Shown: positions 44,428 through 53,636, counted from the stretch's first letter. The stretch is DNA of 64,000 nucleotides from Chondromyces crocatus (GCF_001189295.1 NZ_CP012159.1:1054001-1118000); one strand, 5' to 3'. A program made the numbers and translations. Notes: a model not told the origin generated them from the sequence alone.

Positions 44428-45306
44428 ATGACGACCATCGATCTCTCCGCGATGTCTGCGAACGTGCGTCAGGATTACATCCGCATCGGGCGGGGCTTCG
44501 GCTCCGTGGCGACGCTCGCTCAGGCCAACAAACACCTTCAAGCGCTCGGGAAATTCGGGGCCGAGCTCACGCGGCATGGGTTCAGCGCAGCGGACGCGGC
44601 GCAGCTCGCCAGCGCGCGGGATGCGCTGGAGCGCGCGGCCGTCGATCGGAGCGGTGTGAGGGGAGGCAACAGGACGACGCTCCAGACGCACCGCGAGCTG
44701 CTCGCTGCGGCGCGGCGCGAGCGGAGGGCGGCCAGGACCATCGTGCTGGCCACGGCGCGCGCCCTGCGTCAGGGCGGCGTCGAGGCGGACGAGGCGGTCG
44801 CGCGCAAGCTCGACGCCGTCCTGATGATCACGCGAAGGAGCCCGGGACGCGTCGGCGAGAAGCTGGCGGAGCAGCTCGAGGTGCTGCTCTCCGTGCTCCG
44901 TGACGTCGCAGTGGTGACGGCGACCGCCGATCGAGGGGGGCCACTCACCGTGGCTGCGCTCGACGCGACGCTGGTCAAGCTGCGCGCGAGCAACCAGGAG
45001 CATACGGGGGCAGGGACGCGCGTGGAGACCGAGCGGCTCGACATCCTCGATGGCCTCGTGTTGACGCTGATGCGGAACGCGCGCAAGGCGGCCGTCGACG
45101 CTGCGGCGCGGCTCGGCTCTCCAGCACTGGCGGCAGCGTTCGAGCTGACCGAGATCTATGGCCAGCCGAGGGCAACGGCCACGACCAGCCCGGCGCCGAC
45201 GTCGCCAGTGAAGCCGTGTGCCGACGGGCCGCGTCCGGTCAGCCCGTCGGGAGGGACGCCGGCGTCGATGACTCCAGCGTCGATGGCTCCAGCGTCGATG
45301 GCGTGA
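44428..45306 (+). CDS. Hypothetical alpha-helical protein with an ASM-repeat tail
   Basis: 292 residues from the ATG at 44428, with AAGGGA about ten bases upstream. It appears almost wholly helical and rich in Ala, Arg and Leu (for example AADAAQLASARDALERAA, RRERRAARTIVLATARALRQ), with no signal peptide or membrane segment. The last 16 or so residues are a repeat of (P/T)ASM(T/A) encoded by three tandem 15-bp units at 45262-45306. No family is recognised. The start signals and codon pattern support a real gene. Confidence 0.6.
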   Translation: MTTIDLSAMSANVRQDYIRIGRGFGSVATLAQANKHLQALGKFGAELTRHGFSAADAAQLASARDALERAAVDRSGVRGGNRTTLQTHRELLAAARRERRAARTIVLATARALRQGGVEADEAVARKLDAVLMITRRSPGRVGEKLAEQLEVLLSVLRDVAVVTATADRGGPLTVAALDATLVKLRASNQEHTGAGTRVETERLDILDGLVLTLMRNARKAAVDAAARLGSPALAAAFELTEIYGQPRATATTSPAPTSPVKPCADGPRPVSPSGGTPASMTPASMAPASMA

Positions 45307-45394
45307 TCCCTGGGCGCGCACGTGGCGTGGTCCCTGGGGGTGCCCATGGCGTGATCCCCGGGCGCGTCGACGGCGTGCGCTGAGCCTGGGGCGC
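45299..45394. repeat. 24-bp tandem repeat, four units, at the 3' end of the hypothetical gene
   Basis: Units start at 45299, 45323, 45347 and 45371 with the pattern TGGCGTGATCCCTGGGCGCG; the fourth is diverged. The first unit begins inside the stop-codon region of the upstream gene, directly after the 15-bp repeats, so two repeat types abut each other. This suggests a slippage-prone spot. Confidence 0.8.
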
Positions 45395-45931
45395 ACGCCG
45401 AGCGCAAACGCGCGGGGTCAGGGGAGAGCTCCTGGCCCCGCACGAGGCCCATCCCTGCGAACCCGAAGCGTTCGTGAGCAGCCGCAACGGAAGCGTACCG
45501 GCGCTCGGCCGGCGGTCGCTCGCGGCGAGGCTCGATCGGGTCGACACCGGCATCCGCGCTGCCGCCGATCGTTGACCGCGGTCCATCGTTTCGGTACCCA
45601 AAAATGACGAGGACCGCGTCACGCACACCGTGATGCTGGCAAAGACCAAGGTTCGAAGGATCGGGGGATCCAGGATCCTCGAACCCAGCGATGGATGCGC
45701 CGAGAGGCGTCGGCGGGACGACCGCGTGCAAGGAGTGGCCATGAGGGCGAAGGGGTTCACCTGGGTCGTTCTGATTTCGGCGGACAGCGCGCTCCAGCCG
45801 CCGCAGCCCTGCCATCACGACGCGAGCAGTCCATTATCGGTACGGGTGGCCGAGCCCACCGAGCGGCGCACCCTGCCCCGTCGAGACGCCTGGCCCGAGC
45901 GCGAGCGCTGAGGTAAAGCTGGGGCGCGCCG
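45395..45931. other. Intergenic stretch before the L,D-transpeptidase gene
   Basis: About 540 bp without a supported gene. Minus-strand frames here show no recognisable protein. It should contain the promoter of the transpeptidase gene; no clear consensus boxes are visible. Confidence 0.5.
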
Positions 45932-47431
45932 ATGCGCTCGCCCCGGATCCTGATCGCCCTGCTGTTCGGGGCCACGGCGTGCCTGGGAAGCAGCGAGCCT
46001 CCGGGCCGATCCTCGATGGAGCGGCTCGACCCGCCGGTGCTGTCGCCGCCGCCTCCCGCGCCGCCCGAGCAGGAGGCGGAGATCGTGCCGGTCGAGAGTC
46101 CGGACGCGCTGCGGCCAGGGCAAGGGGATCGGCTCGCCAGCACGGCGATGCGCACGTTCGTTCATGCCGAGCCGCGCCGTCGGTCGATGCGCCTCGGGTA
46201 CCTGCGGGCCGGTACGGTCGTCGAGCGCGCGGCAGCGCCCGCCGGGACCGATGGGTGCAGCAAGGGCTGGTACGCGATCCATCCGCGGGGCTACGTGTGC
46301 ATCGGCAGGACGGCGAGCCTCGACGTCGACCTCGACGTGGTGCACGCGACGCCGCACGGGCCACTACGCGGTGAGGCGTACCCTTACCGCTACGTGGTAT
46401 CGCGAAATCCGCCGCCGCACCTCTACGTGCGGCTGCCGACTCCGGCCGAGCAGCGCAAGGTGGAGGGGTACGGAGGTCGGCACGAGAAATCGAGCTGGGA
46501 GCTGCGCAACGAGCAGCTGCTCGGTGTGCCGGATCCTCCCACGGAGTACCTGGCCAGCGGGCGTGATCTCCCGAAGCCGTACGGGGCCGAGGAGAAGCTG
46601 CGCTATGCGTCGCACCGGGGGCGGGCGCGGCACAACTCGGCGTTCGGGCTGATCTCCACGTTCGACTGGACGGGGCGCCGCTTCGGGCTCACCACCGAGC
46701 TGGATCTGATCCCGATCGACCGGACGCGCGCGGTGATCCCGTCGCAGGTGCGCGGGGTGGAGGTGAAGACGGAGGGGACGCCCGCGTTCGTCATGCACCA
46801 CGGGGTGCGGACGCTGAAGCCCGACGCGGCCGGGGAGCTGCGCCCGGAGGGCTGGGCCGAGCATCGCTCGGGCTGGGTGCTCACCGGGCGGTCGGCGGTG
46901 AGCGGGGTCTACGTGGAGACGGACACCGGGCTGTGGTTGCCCGCCTCGGGGCTGCGCATCGCGCAGCTCGGCCGGGATCTGTGGGCGTACGCGAGCCGGG
47001 GGCTGAAGTGGATCGACGTTTCGATCGACCGGCAGATCCTGGTCGCGTACGAGGGGACCCGCCCGGTGTTCTCCGCGCTGGTCTCGACCGGGCGCGGAGG
47101 GCTCGCCGATCCGGAGACGACCAGCGCGACGGTGCAAGGGACGTTCTTCGTCCAGTCGAAGCACGTGAGCGCGACGATGGATGGGGACGAGGCGAGCGAG
47201 AACGCGCGGGACCTGCGGGATGTGCCGTACGTGCAGTACTTCCACAAGGGCTATGCGCTGCACGGGGTCTACTGGCACGACGACTTCGGCAAGGTGAAGA
47301 GCAACGGGTGCGTGAACATGTCACCCGCGGACGCGGCCTGGCTCTTCGCGTGGACCGAGCCCGTGGTGCCACCAGCGTGGCACGGGACGATCCACGAGAA
47401 AGGCGGGACGCTCGTCTACGTTCACCCGTGA
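45932..47431 (+). CDS. L,D-transpeptidase (YkuD) lipoprotein
   Basis: 499 residues. The signal peptide ends in a lipobox, GATAC, with lipid on Cys17. A Pro-rich linker and a region of SH3-like character (TAMRTFVHAEPRRRSMRLGYLRAGTVVE) follow. The C-terminal YkuD domain has HGVYWHDDFGK and SNGCVN with the catalytic Cys at 460 and its His about 16 residues earlier, the standard HX(14-17)S-x-G-C pattern. Such enzymes make 3-3 cross-links in peptidoglycan or attach proteins to it in the periplasm. The middle 250 residues have no domain I recognise. It converges with the anti-sigma gene. Confidence 0.92.
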   Translation: MRSPRILIALLFGATACLGSSEPPGRSSMERLDPPVLSPPPPAPPEQEAEIVPVESPDALRPGQGDRLASTAMRTFVHAEPRRRSMRLGYLRAGTVVERAAAPAGTDGCSKGWYAIHPRGYVCIGRTASLDVDLDVVHATPHGPLRGEAYPYRYVVSRNPPPHLYVRLPTPAEQRKVEGYGGRHEKSSWELRNEQLLGVPDPPTEYLASGRDLPKPYGAEEKLRYASHRGRARHNSAFGLISTFDWTGRRFGLTTELDLIPIDRTRAVIPSQVRGVEVKTEGTPAFVMHHGVRTLKPDAAGELRPEGWAEHRSGWVLTGRSAVSGVYVETDTGLWLPASGLRIAQLGRDLWAYASRGLKWIDVSIDRQILVAYEGTRPVFSALVSTGRGGLADPETTSATVQGTFFVQSKHVSATMDGDEASENARDLRDVPYVQYFHKGYALHGVYWHDDFGKVKSNGCVNMSPADAAWLFAWTEPVVPPAWHGTIHEKGGTLVYVHP

Positions 47432-47503
47432 GCCAAGCGCTTCGTTGTTCACCCGTGCGCCGGGCGCTTCGTCGTGCGTGGGCTGACGCGGTTCGCCGGC
47501 GGG

Positions 47504-48115
47504 TCAGTCGCGCACGGCGTTGACCACGAAGCGTTCGCGGACGCGCGCCTCCTTGGACTCGTGGCGCACCTGGATCTCGTAGCGGCCGGGTTCCTGGAAG
47601 GCGACGCGCACGGGGGTGCCGCCGCCGTCGCTGTGGGTGAAGCGGTGCACGCAGCGGGGAGCGATGCAGGGGTGTTCGAGGAGGCTCCCGTCCTCGCCGG
47701 GCACGCGCACGCTGACGCGCTCTGGCACCTCCAGGTGGACGACCGACGCGCGCCCGGCGTGATGATGGGTCCAGAGGTCGAGCTCGGCCCAGGTCTGCCC
47801 CACTTCGTCGAGCCCCACGGCGCGCTCCTCGAAGCGCTCCAGGGCGGCGATGGGATCGCCCTGGTTGCCCGCGAGATGCACGGCGACGGCGAGGGCTGCG
47901 AGGGCGGGGACGAGGGCCAGGCCGCCGAAAAGCCAGCGCGGGTTGCCGCGCTGCTGGGTGGAGGCGCCCTCGGTGGCCTCGGTGGGACGACGGGTGGGGA
48001 GGGCCGCGAAGGCGCGCGTGACGAGGTCTTCCGAGGGCTCGCGGGCGCGGAGCGCCTGGAAGCCTCGCGCCAGGTCTTCGGGGAGAGGGGGCAGGTCCTG
48101 CTCTCGGCGGTTCAC
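47504..48115 (-). CDS. Probable membrane anti-sigma factor for the adjacent ECF sigma factor
   Basis: 203 residues. A cytoplasmic N-terminus of about 60 residues (PPLPEDLARGFQALRAREP) is followed by one membrane helix at about 62-82 (WLFGGLALVPALAALAVAVHL) and a periplasmic beta-rich domain with a Cys pair (HPCIAPRCVHRF) and a C-terminal strand pattern ending GRYEIQVRHESKEARVRERF. It has no zinc-binding HxxxCxxC motif of the ZAS type. The start overlaps the sigma factor stop by four bases, the usual arrangement of an ECF sigma factor with its anti-sigma factor. Function is inferred from this coupling and the topology. Confidence 0.65.
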   Translation of the reverse strand: MNRREQDLPPLPEDLARGFQALRAREPSEDLVTRAFAALPTRRPTEATEGASTQQRGNPRWLFGGLALVPALAALAVAVHLAGNQGDPIAALERFEERAVGLDEVGQTWAELDLWTHHHAGRASVVHLEVPERVSVRVPGEDGSLLEHPCIAPRCVHRFTHSDGGGTPVRVAFQEPGRYEIQVRHESKEARVRERFVVNAVRD

Positions 48116-48699
48116 GTCGACTCCTCCCGTGCCGGTAGCCCACCCTGGGCGACCATGCGTTCGTACACCTCACGCAGCCGTGCGCGACCGCGCGCATGGC
48201 GACTCTTCACCGTACCCTTGGGGATGGAAAGGAGGGCGGCGACCTCGTCGTGGCCCAGCTCTTCGATATCACACAGCACGATGACGGTCCGGAAGTCCTC
48301 GGGGAGCTGCTGCAAGCAGGCGAGGACCAGGTCGGTGTCCTCGGCGTGGATGAGCGCGGCGTCGGGGGCCTTCGCGTCGTCGGGGGCGAGGCCGAGCGCT
48401 TCGGTGCAGGCGTCCATGAAGCGCTCGAAGAGGCCGCGACGTCGCGCCTCGGTGCGGCGCTGTTCGAGGTACTCGTTCCGCGCGATGCCGCAGAGCCAGC
48501 CGGCGAGGTCCGAGCGACCTTCGTAGGTGGCAGCGTTCAGGAACGCCTTCAAGATGGCGTTCTGAAAGAGGTCGTCGGCGCGATCGTGATCGCCGCTGAG
48601 CGAGACGCAGTAGCGGTAGAGGCGCGGCAGGACCGGGCGGACCGCGGCCTCGAACTGTGCACGCGTGGTGCCGAGGGTCGAGGAGCGCGGGGCGGTCAT
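48112..48699 (-). CDS. ECF-type RNA polymerase sigma factor
   Basis: 195 residues from the ATG at 48699; the same frame has earlier ATGs at 48828 and between, without clear ribosome binding sites. Region 2 is LFQNAILKAFLNAATYEGRSDLAGWLCGIARNEYLEQRR. Region 4 is LPEDFRTVIVLCDIEELGHDEVAALLSIPKGTVKSRHARGR, with the DNA-reading helix. The conserved part begins just after the chosen start. It lacks regions 1 and 3, as ECF factors do. A GGAACC-N17-GTCT site faces this gene, and a second copy faces the carbon uptake operon across the gap, so autoregulation is likely. Confidence 0.93.
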   Translation of the reverse strand: MTAPRSSTLGTTRAQFEAAVRPVLPRLYRYCVSLSGDHDRADDLFQNAILKAFLNAATYEGRSDLAGWLCGIARNEYLEQRRTEARRRGLFERFMDACTEALGLAPDDAKAPDAALIHAEDTDLVLACLQQLPEDFRTVIVLCDIEELGHDEVAALLSIPKGTVKSRHARGRARLREVYERMVAQGGLPAREEST

Positions 48700-48837
48700 G
48701 AGCGGCTCGGCACACGCCGGGTGCGTCGGCTGGCGGACTCTAGCCGGGTGCGGACGGATGTCCATCGTCGGCGCTGGAGGCCAGAGGGCCTCAGCCGCAC
48801 CCAGCGCGATGCAGGACGCAACTGCCATGACGACGGG

Positions 48838-48864
48838 AGACGGGATGACGGGCCCGACGGTTCC
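48838..48864 (-). promoter_or_regulatory. ECF-type promoter facing the sigma factor gene
   Basis: The minus strand has GGAACC (48864-48859), 17 bases, then GTCT (48841-48838), the usual -35/-10 layout of ECF promoters. The sequence TCATCCCGTCTCCCG around the -10 is almost identical to that of the oppositely directed promoter (TCGTCCCGTCTCCCG). Agreement of both boxes, spacing and surrounding bases in two sites of one gap makes chance unlikely. Confidence 0.7.
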
Positions 48865-48941
48865 TGGCGGGTGTCACCGTCAGGGGTCGTGGGGGGTCTC
48901 GACATGGGGGCGGGGGTTGCCGTCATGAAGACGAAGCGTCG

Positions 48942-48968
48942 GGAACCGCGCCAGCGCTCGTCCCGTCT
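48942..48968 (+). promoter_or_regulatory. ECF-type promoter facing the sulP-dab operon
   Basis: GGAACC (48942-48947), 17 bases, then GTCT (48965-48968), with TCGTCCCGTCTCCCG across the -10. It is a near copy of the minus-strand promoter in the same gap. It would start transcription near 48975, about 60 bases before the sulP start codon. Confidence 0.7.
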
Positions 48969-49036
48969 CCCGCGCGTTCGAACCGTGGCAGCTGGCGCGC
49001 ACTGCGCCTCTCTGGCCCGTCGACCCGAAAATTTTC

Positions 49037-50677
49037 ATGGCCAGCACAGAAGTTCCAGTCCAGGCAGCGCCCCCGCTGGGGCCGTCCTGGAAGGCGGATC
49101 TCGTCTCGGGCTTTCTCGTCTTCCTCATCGCGCTCCCGCTCTGTCTCGGCATCGCGATGGCGAGCGGGTTCCCACCCGTCGCCGGGATCCTCACGGCCGT
49201 CGTCGGCGGCGTCGTCGCCACCTGGGTGGGCAGCGCGCGGCTGACCATCAAGGGGCCTGCCGCAGGGCTCATCGTCATCGCGCTGGGCGCGGTGACCGAG
49301 CTGGGCGGGGCCGACGGAGGAGGCTACCGGCGCGCGCTCGCGTGCATCGTCGTCGCCGCAGCGCTCCAGATCGCGCTCGCCCTCGCCCGCGCGGGCAAGC
49401 TGGGCGATTTCTTCCCGTCGTCGGTGGTGCACGGGATGCTCGCTGCGATCGGGATCATCATCTTCTCGAAGCAGATCCACGTCCTGCTCGGGGTCGCACC
49501 TGCCGCGAAGGAGCCGCTCCATCTGCTCGCCGAGATCCCCGCGAGCCTTTCCCGATTGAACCCGGAGATCGCGCTGATCGGTGCGCTCTCGCTCGCGATC
49601 CTCTTCGGCTGGCCCGCCGTCGCGGCGAGGTTCCGCTGGGCGAAGCGTGTCCCTGCGCCGCTCCTGGTGCTGGCCGTATCCATGCCGCTCGCGTACCTCT
49701 TCGATCTCGAGCACGAGCACACGTACACCTTCTCCATCACGCACCACGACTACACCGTCGGGCCGAAGTTCCTCGTCAACCTGCCCGGCAACCTGCTCAA
49801 GGCCGTCGCGTTGCCCGACTTCAGCCAGATCACGTCGTCGGTCTCGATCAAGTACGTGGTGATGTTCACCCTGGTGGGCAGCATCGAGTCGCTGCTCTCC
49901 GCCAAGGCCATCGACGCGCTCGACCCGCAGAAGCGCCGCTCGGATCTCGACAAGGATCTCCTTGCGACCGGCGTGGGGAACCTCATCGCGGGGCTCATCG
50001 GTGGCCTGCCGATGATCTCCGAGATCGTGCGCAGCTCGGCGAACATCGGCTACGGCGCGCGCTCTCGCCTCTCAAATTTCTTCCACGGCCTGTTCTTGCT
50101 GCTCTTCGTGGCGTTCGCGCCGGGGCTCATCCACCGGATCCCGCTCGCAGCGCTGGCGGCGATGCTGACCTTCACGGGCATCCGGCTGGCGTCCCCGAAG
50201 GAGTTCATGCACACGCTCCGCATCGGCAAGGAGCAGCTCGTGATCCTGGCGACGACGACGGTGGTCACCCTGGCGACCGATCTCCTGGTCGGCGTCGCGG
50301 TGGGCATCGTGGTGAAGATGCTCATCCACCTCCTCAACGGGACGCCCGTGAAGAGCCTGTTCCGCCCGGAGATCGAGGAGGTCGTCCTGGGGGAGCGGGT
50401 CACGCTGCGGGTGAAGCACGCCGCCGTGTTCAGCAACTACCTGGGTCTCAAGCGCCGCGTCGAGGCCCACCCGGACGCGCGGGTGATCGCGATCGATCTC
50501 TCCAGCGCGCGCGTCGTGGACCACACGGTGATGACCAACCTGCACGATCTGCGCGCCGCGCTGGAAAGCGAGGGCAAGAAGCTCGATCTCGTCGGGCTCG
50601 ACGCGCTCCATCAGCTCTCGGCGCATCCGCTCTCGGCACGCAAGAAGGTGCTGCTCGTCTCTGCCCCCTCCCGCTGA
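49037..50677 (+). CDS. SulP-family anion transporter with STAS domain, probable bicarbonate transporter
   Basis: 546 residues. Ten or more membrane helices in residues 15-425. It begins SWKADLVSGFLVFLIALPLCLGIAMASG and contains TIKGPAAGLIVIALGA and FFPSSVVHGMLAAIGIIIFSKQ, typical of the SulP group that includes BicA-like bicarbonate carriers. A C-terminal STAS domain follows (about 435-540, DARVIAIDLSSARVVDHTVM). Bicarbonate rather than sulfate is inferred because dabA starts 13 bp downstream. The ATG has no clear Shine-Dalgarno sequence (CGAAAATTTTC precedes it). Confidence 0.9.
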   Translation: MASTEVPVQAAPPLGPSWKADLVSGFLVFLIALPLCLGIAMASGFPPVAGILTAVVGGVVATWVGSARLTIKGPAAGLIVIALGAVTELGGADGGGYRRALACIVVAAALQIALALARAGKLGDFFPSSVVHGMLAAIGIIIFSKQIHVLLGVAPAAKEPLHLLAEIPASLSRLNPEIALIGALSLAILFGWPAVAARFRWAKRVPAPLLVLAVSMPLAYLFDLEHEHTYTFSITHHDYTVGPKFLVNLPGNLLKAVALPDFSQITSSVSIKYVVMFTLVGSIESLLSAKAIDALDPQKRRSDLDKDLLATGVGNLIAGLIGGLPMISEIVRSSANIGYGARSRLSNFFHGLFLLLFVAFAPGLIHRIPLAALAAMLTFTGIRLASPKEFMHTLRIGKEQLVILATTTVVTLATDLLVGVAVGIVVKMLIHLLNGTPVKSLFRPEIEEVVLGERVTLRVKHAAVFSNYLGLKRRVEAHPDARVIAIDLSSARVVDHTVMTNLHDLRAALESEGKKLDLVGLDALHQLSAHPLSARKKVLLVSAPSR

Positions 50678-50690
50678 CCCCCCCACGACC

Positions 50691-53636
50691 ATGAACTCTT
50701 CGAACGCTCCAGAACCTCACGCCGTGCCATCGCCCGAGGGGCGCCTCCAGTCGCTCCTCGACCGGGTGGGCCACCTGCTGCCAGCGCAAGGCCCAATCGG
50801 CGTCTTCATCCACCACAACACGCTCCACGCCTTCCAGCACCTGCCCTTCCACGAGGCGGTCTCTGCTGCGGGAGCGCTGTTCGGGGCCGAGAGCTACCTC
50901 GACGAAGCGGAGTACCGCGGCTTCTTCGAGGGGGGGCGCATCACCGAGGCAGACCTCGATGCGGCGCTGGACGAGTACCTCGACGAGGAGGCGAGGTCGC
51001 TCGCTGCGGAGGAGCGCCGGGGAGCGCTCTCCCGTCGCGCCATCGCGCGGCTCGCGCTGCTCCATCCGCTCCGCGCCGAGACGGCGGCGGGGCTCGTCTG
51101 GCGTCTGGCGGAGGAGGCAGGGCGTGCGGGGGCGGAGGCGACCCGCGCGCTCTGGGAGGCGTGCCGCGCCGTACCCCTGCCACCCGCGTCGCCTCGGGAG
51201 CCGTCGCTCGTCGACCGGGTGGGCATCGACCGGAGCCACCGGGATCTGCTGCTCGCGCTCACGGGGGACGACGCGGCCGAGCGCATCGGCTCGTTCCTGG
51301 TGAGGTTTCTGTCGGCGTACCTCGACGAGGGGGTGGCCCACTGGGCGATGCCCGAGCGAGAGCAGGGTCTGTGGGCGGCGTTCGTTTCGATGACGCGGGA
51401 AGCGCCGCCCGTCGTGGCGTTTCTTCACGGGCTCGCTGCCGAGATGGAGAGCTGCGCGCGGGAGCGCCTCGCGCCGGCGACCGTCGTGCTCCGTGCGCTG
51501 GACGAGCTGGGCGTCGCCGAGGCGCACCAGGAAGCGTACCTGACGCGCGTGCTGCTCGAAGCGCCCGGGTGGGCGGGGATGGTCCACCGGCTGGAGCACC
51601 ACCCGGGGGATCGGGGGGCCGGGGCGCCGCCGGTCACGCTCGTGGAGCTCGCGGCGGTGCGGCTCACGCTGTCCCGGTACGCCCTGCGCGAGATCGCGCG
51701 GCAGCGGCTCGGCTACGAGGGGCCTCTGGCCGAGCTCTCGGAGTGCGTCCGTCGGAGCGTGCGGGGGGCGATGCTGCCCGCACGGTCGCCGGAGCACGAG
51801 CGCCCGTACCGGCTGTTCCAGCTCGTCCGGGTGGCAGGGCTGTCGGCGTCCGAGGTGGAGGCGCTGTCGGTGGAAGATCGGATCTGGACGCTCGAGGTGC
51901 TGGAGGCTTTGGGCGGCGGCGCGCGGCAGCGGGTGTGGCACGAGGCGTACGAGCGGCATCTCCGGAACGAGGTGATGGGGGCCCTCGCGGCGAACGTGCA
52001 GCGCCCGGTCGAGGCGCGGCGGGTGCGTGAGCCCATGCTCCAGCTCGTGTGCTGCATGGATGATCGCTCGTGTGGCCTGCGGCGCCACGTCGAGGAGCTG
52101 TCGCCCCACCACGAGACGTTCGGGATCGCGGGCTTCTTCGGTGTGCCCATTCGCTACCGCGGGCTCGATGACGCGGGGTACATGGACCTGTGCCCGCTCG
52201 GAGCCGAGCCGGCGTACGAGGTGGTGGAGCGCCCCGTCGAGGAGGCGCTCGGGGTGCGGCGTCAGGGGCATCGTCGAAGGTGGGCTCGCCTGCTGCACGC
52301 GCTGCGCCACGGGACGACCACGATGGCGCGTGGGGTGCTGCTCACGCCGACGCTGGGGGTGCTGTCGGTGGTGCCACTGGTGGCGCGGGTGCTCTTGCCG
52401 CGCACGACGGCGAAGCTCCAGGCAGCGCTCTCGGCGCGCCTCATGCCACCGCCGGTCACGCAGCTCCACAGCCCCGAGGAGGACGAAGGGCGCGGGGCAC
52501 TGCGGCGGCTGACCGCGGCAGAGAAGGCGAGCCGCGTCGCAGCGTCGCTGGAGAACCTGGGCCTCGTGCAGGGCTTCGCGCCGCTGGTGGTGGTGCTCGG
52601 TCACGGGTCGAAGAGCACGAACAACCCGCACCAGTCGGCGTACGACTGCGGCGCGTGCGGCGGGCGGCTGGGCGGGCCGAACGCGCGGCTGTTCGCGGAG
52701 ATGGCGAACGATCCGGCGGCGAGGGCGCTGCTGCGGGAGCGCGGGATCGTCATCCCCGAGACGACCTGGTTCATCGGCGGGCTGCACAACACGACCACGG
52801 ACGGGATCACCCTGTACGACGAGCACCGCGTGCCGGCGTCACACCATGCGGCGCTGCGGGCGGTGAAGGCCGACCTCGACGAGGCGCGCAAGCGCCATGC
52901 GCACGAGCGGTGCCGGAGGTTCGCGTCGGCGCCGGCGCGGCTCGACCCGGAGGGGGCGCTTGCGCACGTCGAGGCCCGGGCCGAGGACCTGGGGCAAGCC
53001 CGACCGGAGCTGGGCCACGCGACGAACGCGGTCGCGGTGATCGGTCGGCGTGAGCTGACGCGGGGGCTGTTCCTCGACCGGCGCGCGTTCCTGATCTCGT
53101 ACGACCCGACGCAGGACCCGGAGGGCCACATCCTGGAGCGCATCCTCGCCGCGGCCGGCCCGGTCGGGGCGGGGATCAACCTGGAGTACTACTTCTCTCG
53201 TGTCGACAACGCGCGCTACGGGTGCGGCACGAAGCTGCCCCACAACCTGGTGTCGCTGCTCGGGGTGATGGAGGGGACGGCGGGGGATCTGCGCACCGGG
53301 CTGCCGCGGCAGATGGTCGAGATCCACGAGCCGGTCCGGCTTCTCCTCGCCGTGGAGACGACGCCCGAGGTGGCCGCGGCCATCTGTGCGCGGCAGCCGG
53401 TGGTGCGGGAGCTGGTGGTGAACGGCTGGGTGCAGCTCGTCTGCGTCGACCCGGAGACGGGCGAGATGCAGCGGTTCCGGGCGGGGGGCTTCGAGCCGCT
53501 CGCGCTCTCGGTGCCGGCGCTGCCCGAGGTCGCGCGATCCGTCGATTGGTACGGGGGCAAGTCCGGTTTCGTCCCGCCCGCGGTCATCCGCGCTGCGGCT
53601 GCGGACCGTCCCGAGGTGTTCCATGTGGCTGCCTGA
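50691..53636 (+). CDS. dabA: DabA, carbonic-anhydrase-like subunit of the inorganic carbon uptake complex (DUF2309)
   Basis: 981 residues. The beta-carbonic-anhydrase-like zinc site is complete: C455 and D457 in VCCMDDRS, H638 in LGHGSKSTNNPH and C653 in YDCGACGG. The Cys-x-Asp and the His-to-Cys spacing of 15 match the ligands known in Halothiobacillus DabA (C351, D353, H524, C539). In the DAB model, DabA hydrates CO2 in one direction while DabB couples this to ion movement, so that bicarbonate accumulates in the cytoplasm. The 3' end overlaps dabB by 14 bases. Confidence 0.95.
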   Translation: MNSSNAPEPHAVPSPEGRLQSLLDRVGHLLPAQGPIGVFIHHNTLHAFQHLPFHEAVSAAGALFGAESYLDEAEYRGFFEGGRITEADLDAALDEYLDEEARSLAAEERRGALSRRAIARLALLHPLRAETAAGLVWRLAEEAGRAGAEATRALWEACRAVPLPPASPREPSLVDRVGIDRSHRDLLLALTGDDAAERIGSFLVRFLSAYLDEGVAHWAMPEREQGLWAAFVSMTREAPPVVAFLHGLAAEMESCARERLAPATVVLRALDELGVAEAHQEAYLTRVLLEAPGWAGMVHRLEHHPGDRGAGAPPVTLVELAAVRLTLSRYALREIARQRLGYEGPLAELSECVRRSVRGAMLPARSPEHERPYRLFQLVRVAGLSASEVEALSVEDRIWTLEVLEALGGGARQRVWHEAYERHLRNEVMGALAANVQRPVEARRVREPMLQLVCCMDDRSCGLRRHVEELSPHHETFGIAGFFGVPIRYRGLDDAGYMDLCPLGAEPAYEVVERPVEEALGVRRQGHRRRWARLLHALRHGTTTMARGVLLTPTLGVLSVVPLVARVLLPRTTAKLQAALSARLMPPPVTQLHSPEEDEGRGALRRLTAAEKASRVAASLENLGLVQGFAPLVVVLGHGSKSTNNPHQSAYDCGACGGRLGGPNARLFAEMANDPAARALLRERGIVIPETTWFIGGLHNTTTDGITLYDEHRVPASHHAALRAVKADLDEARKRHAHERCRRFASAPARLDPEGALAHVEARAEDLGQARPELGHATNAVAVIGRRELTRGLFLDRRAFLISYDPTQDPEGHILERILAAAGPVGAGINLEYYFSRVDNARYGCGTKLPHNLVSLLGVMEGTAGDLRTGLPRQMVEIHEPVRLLLAVETTPEVAAAICARQPVVRELVVNGWVQLVCVDPETGEMQRFRAGGFEPLALSVPALPEVARSVDWYGGKSGFVPPAVIRAAAADRPEVFHVAA

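Larger units (their letters stand above)
48700..49036. other. Divergent control region between the ECF sigma gene and the carbon uptake operon
   Basis: 337 bp with no gene. It holds two oppositely directed ECF-type promoters (48838-48864 minus, 48942-48968 plus), whose -35 ends are about 78 bp apart. The leader to sulP would be about 60 nt and the leader to the chosen sigma start about 130 nt. Confidence 0.75.
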
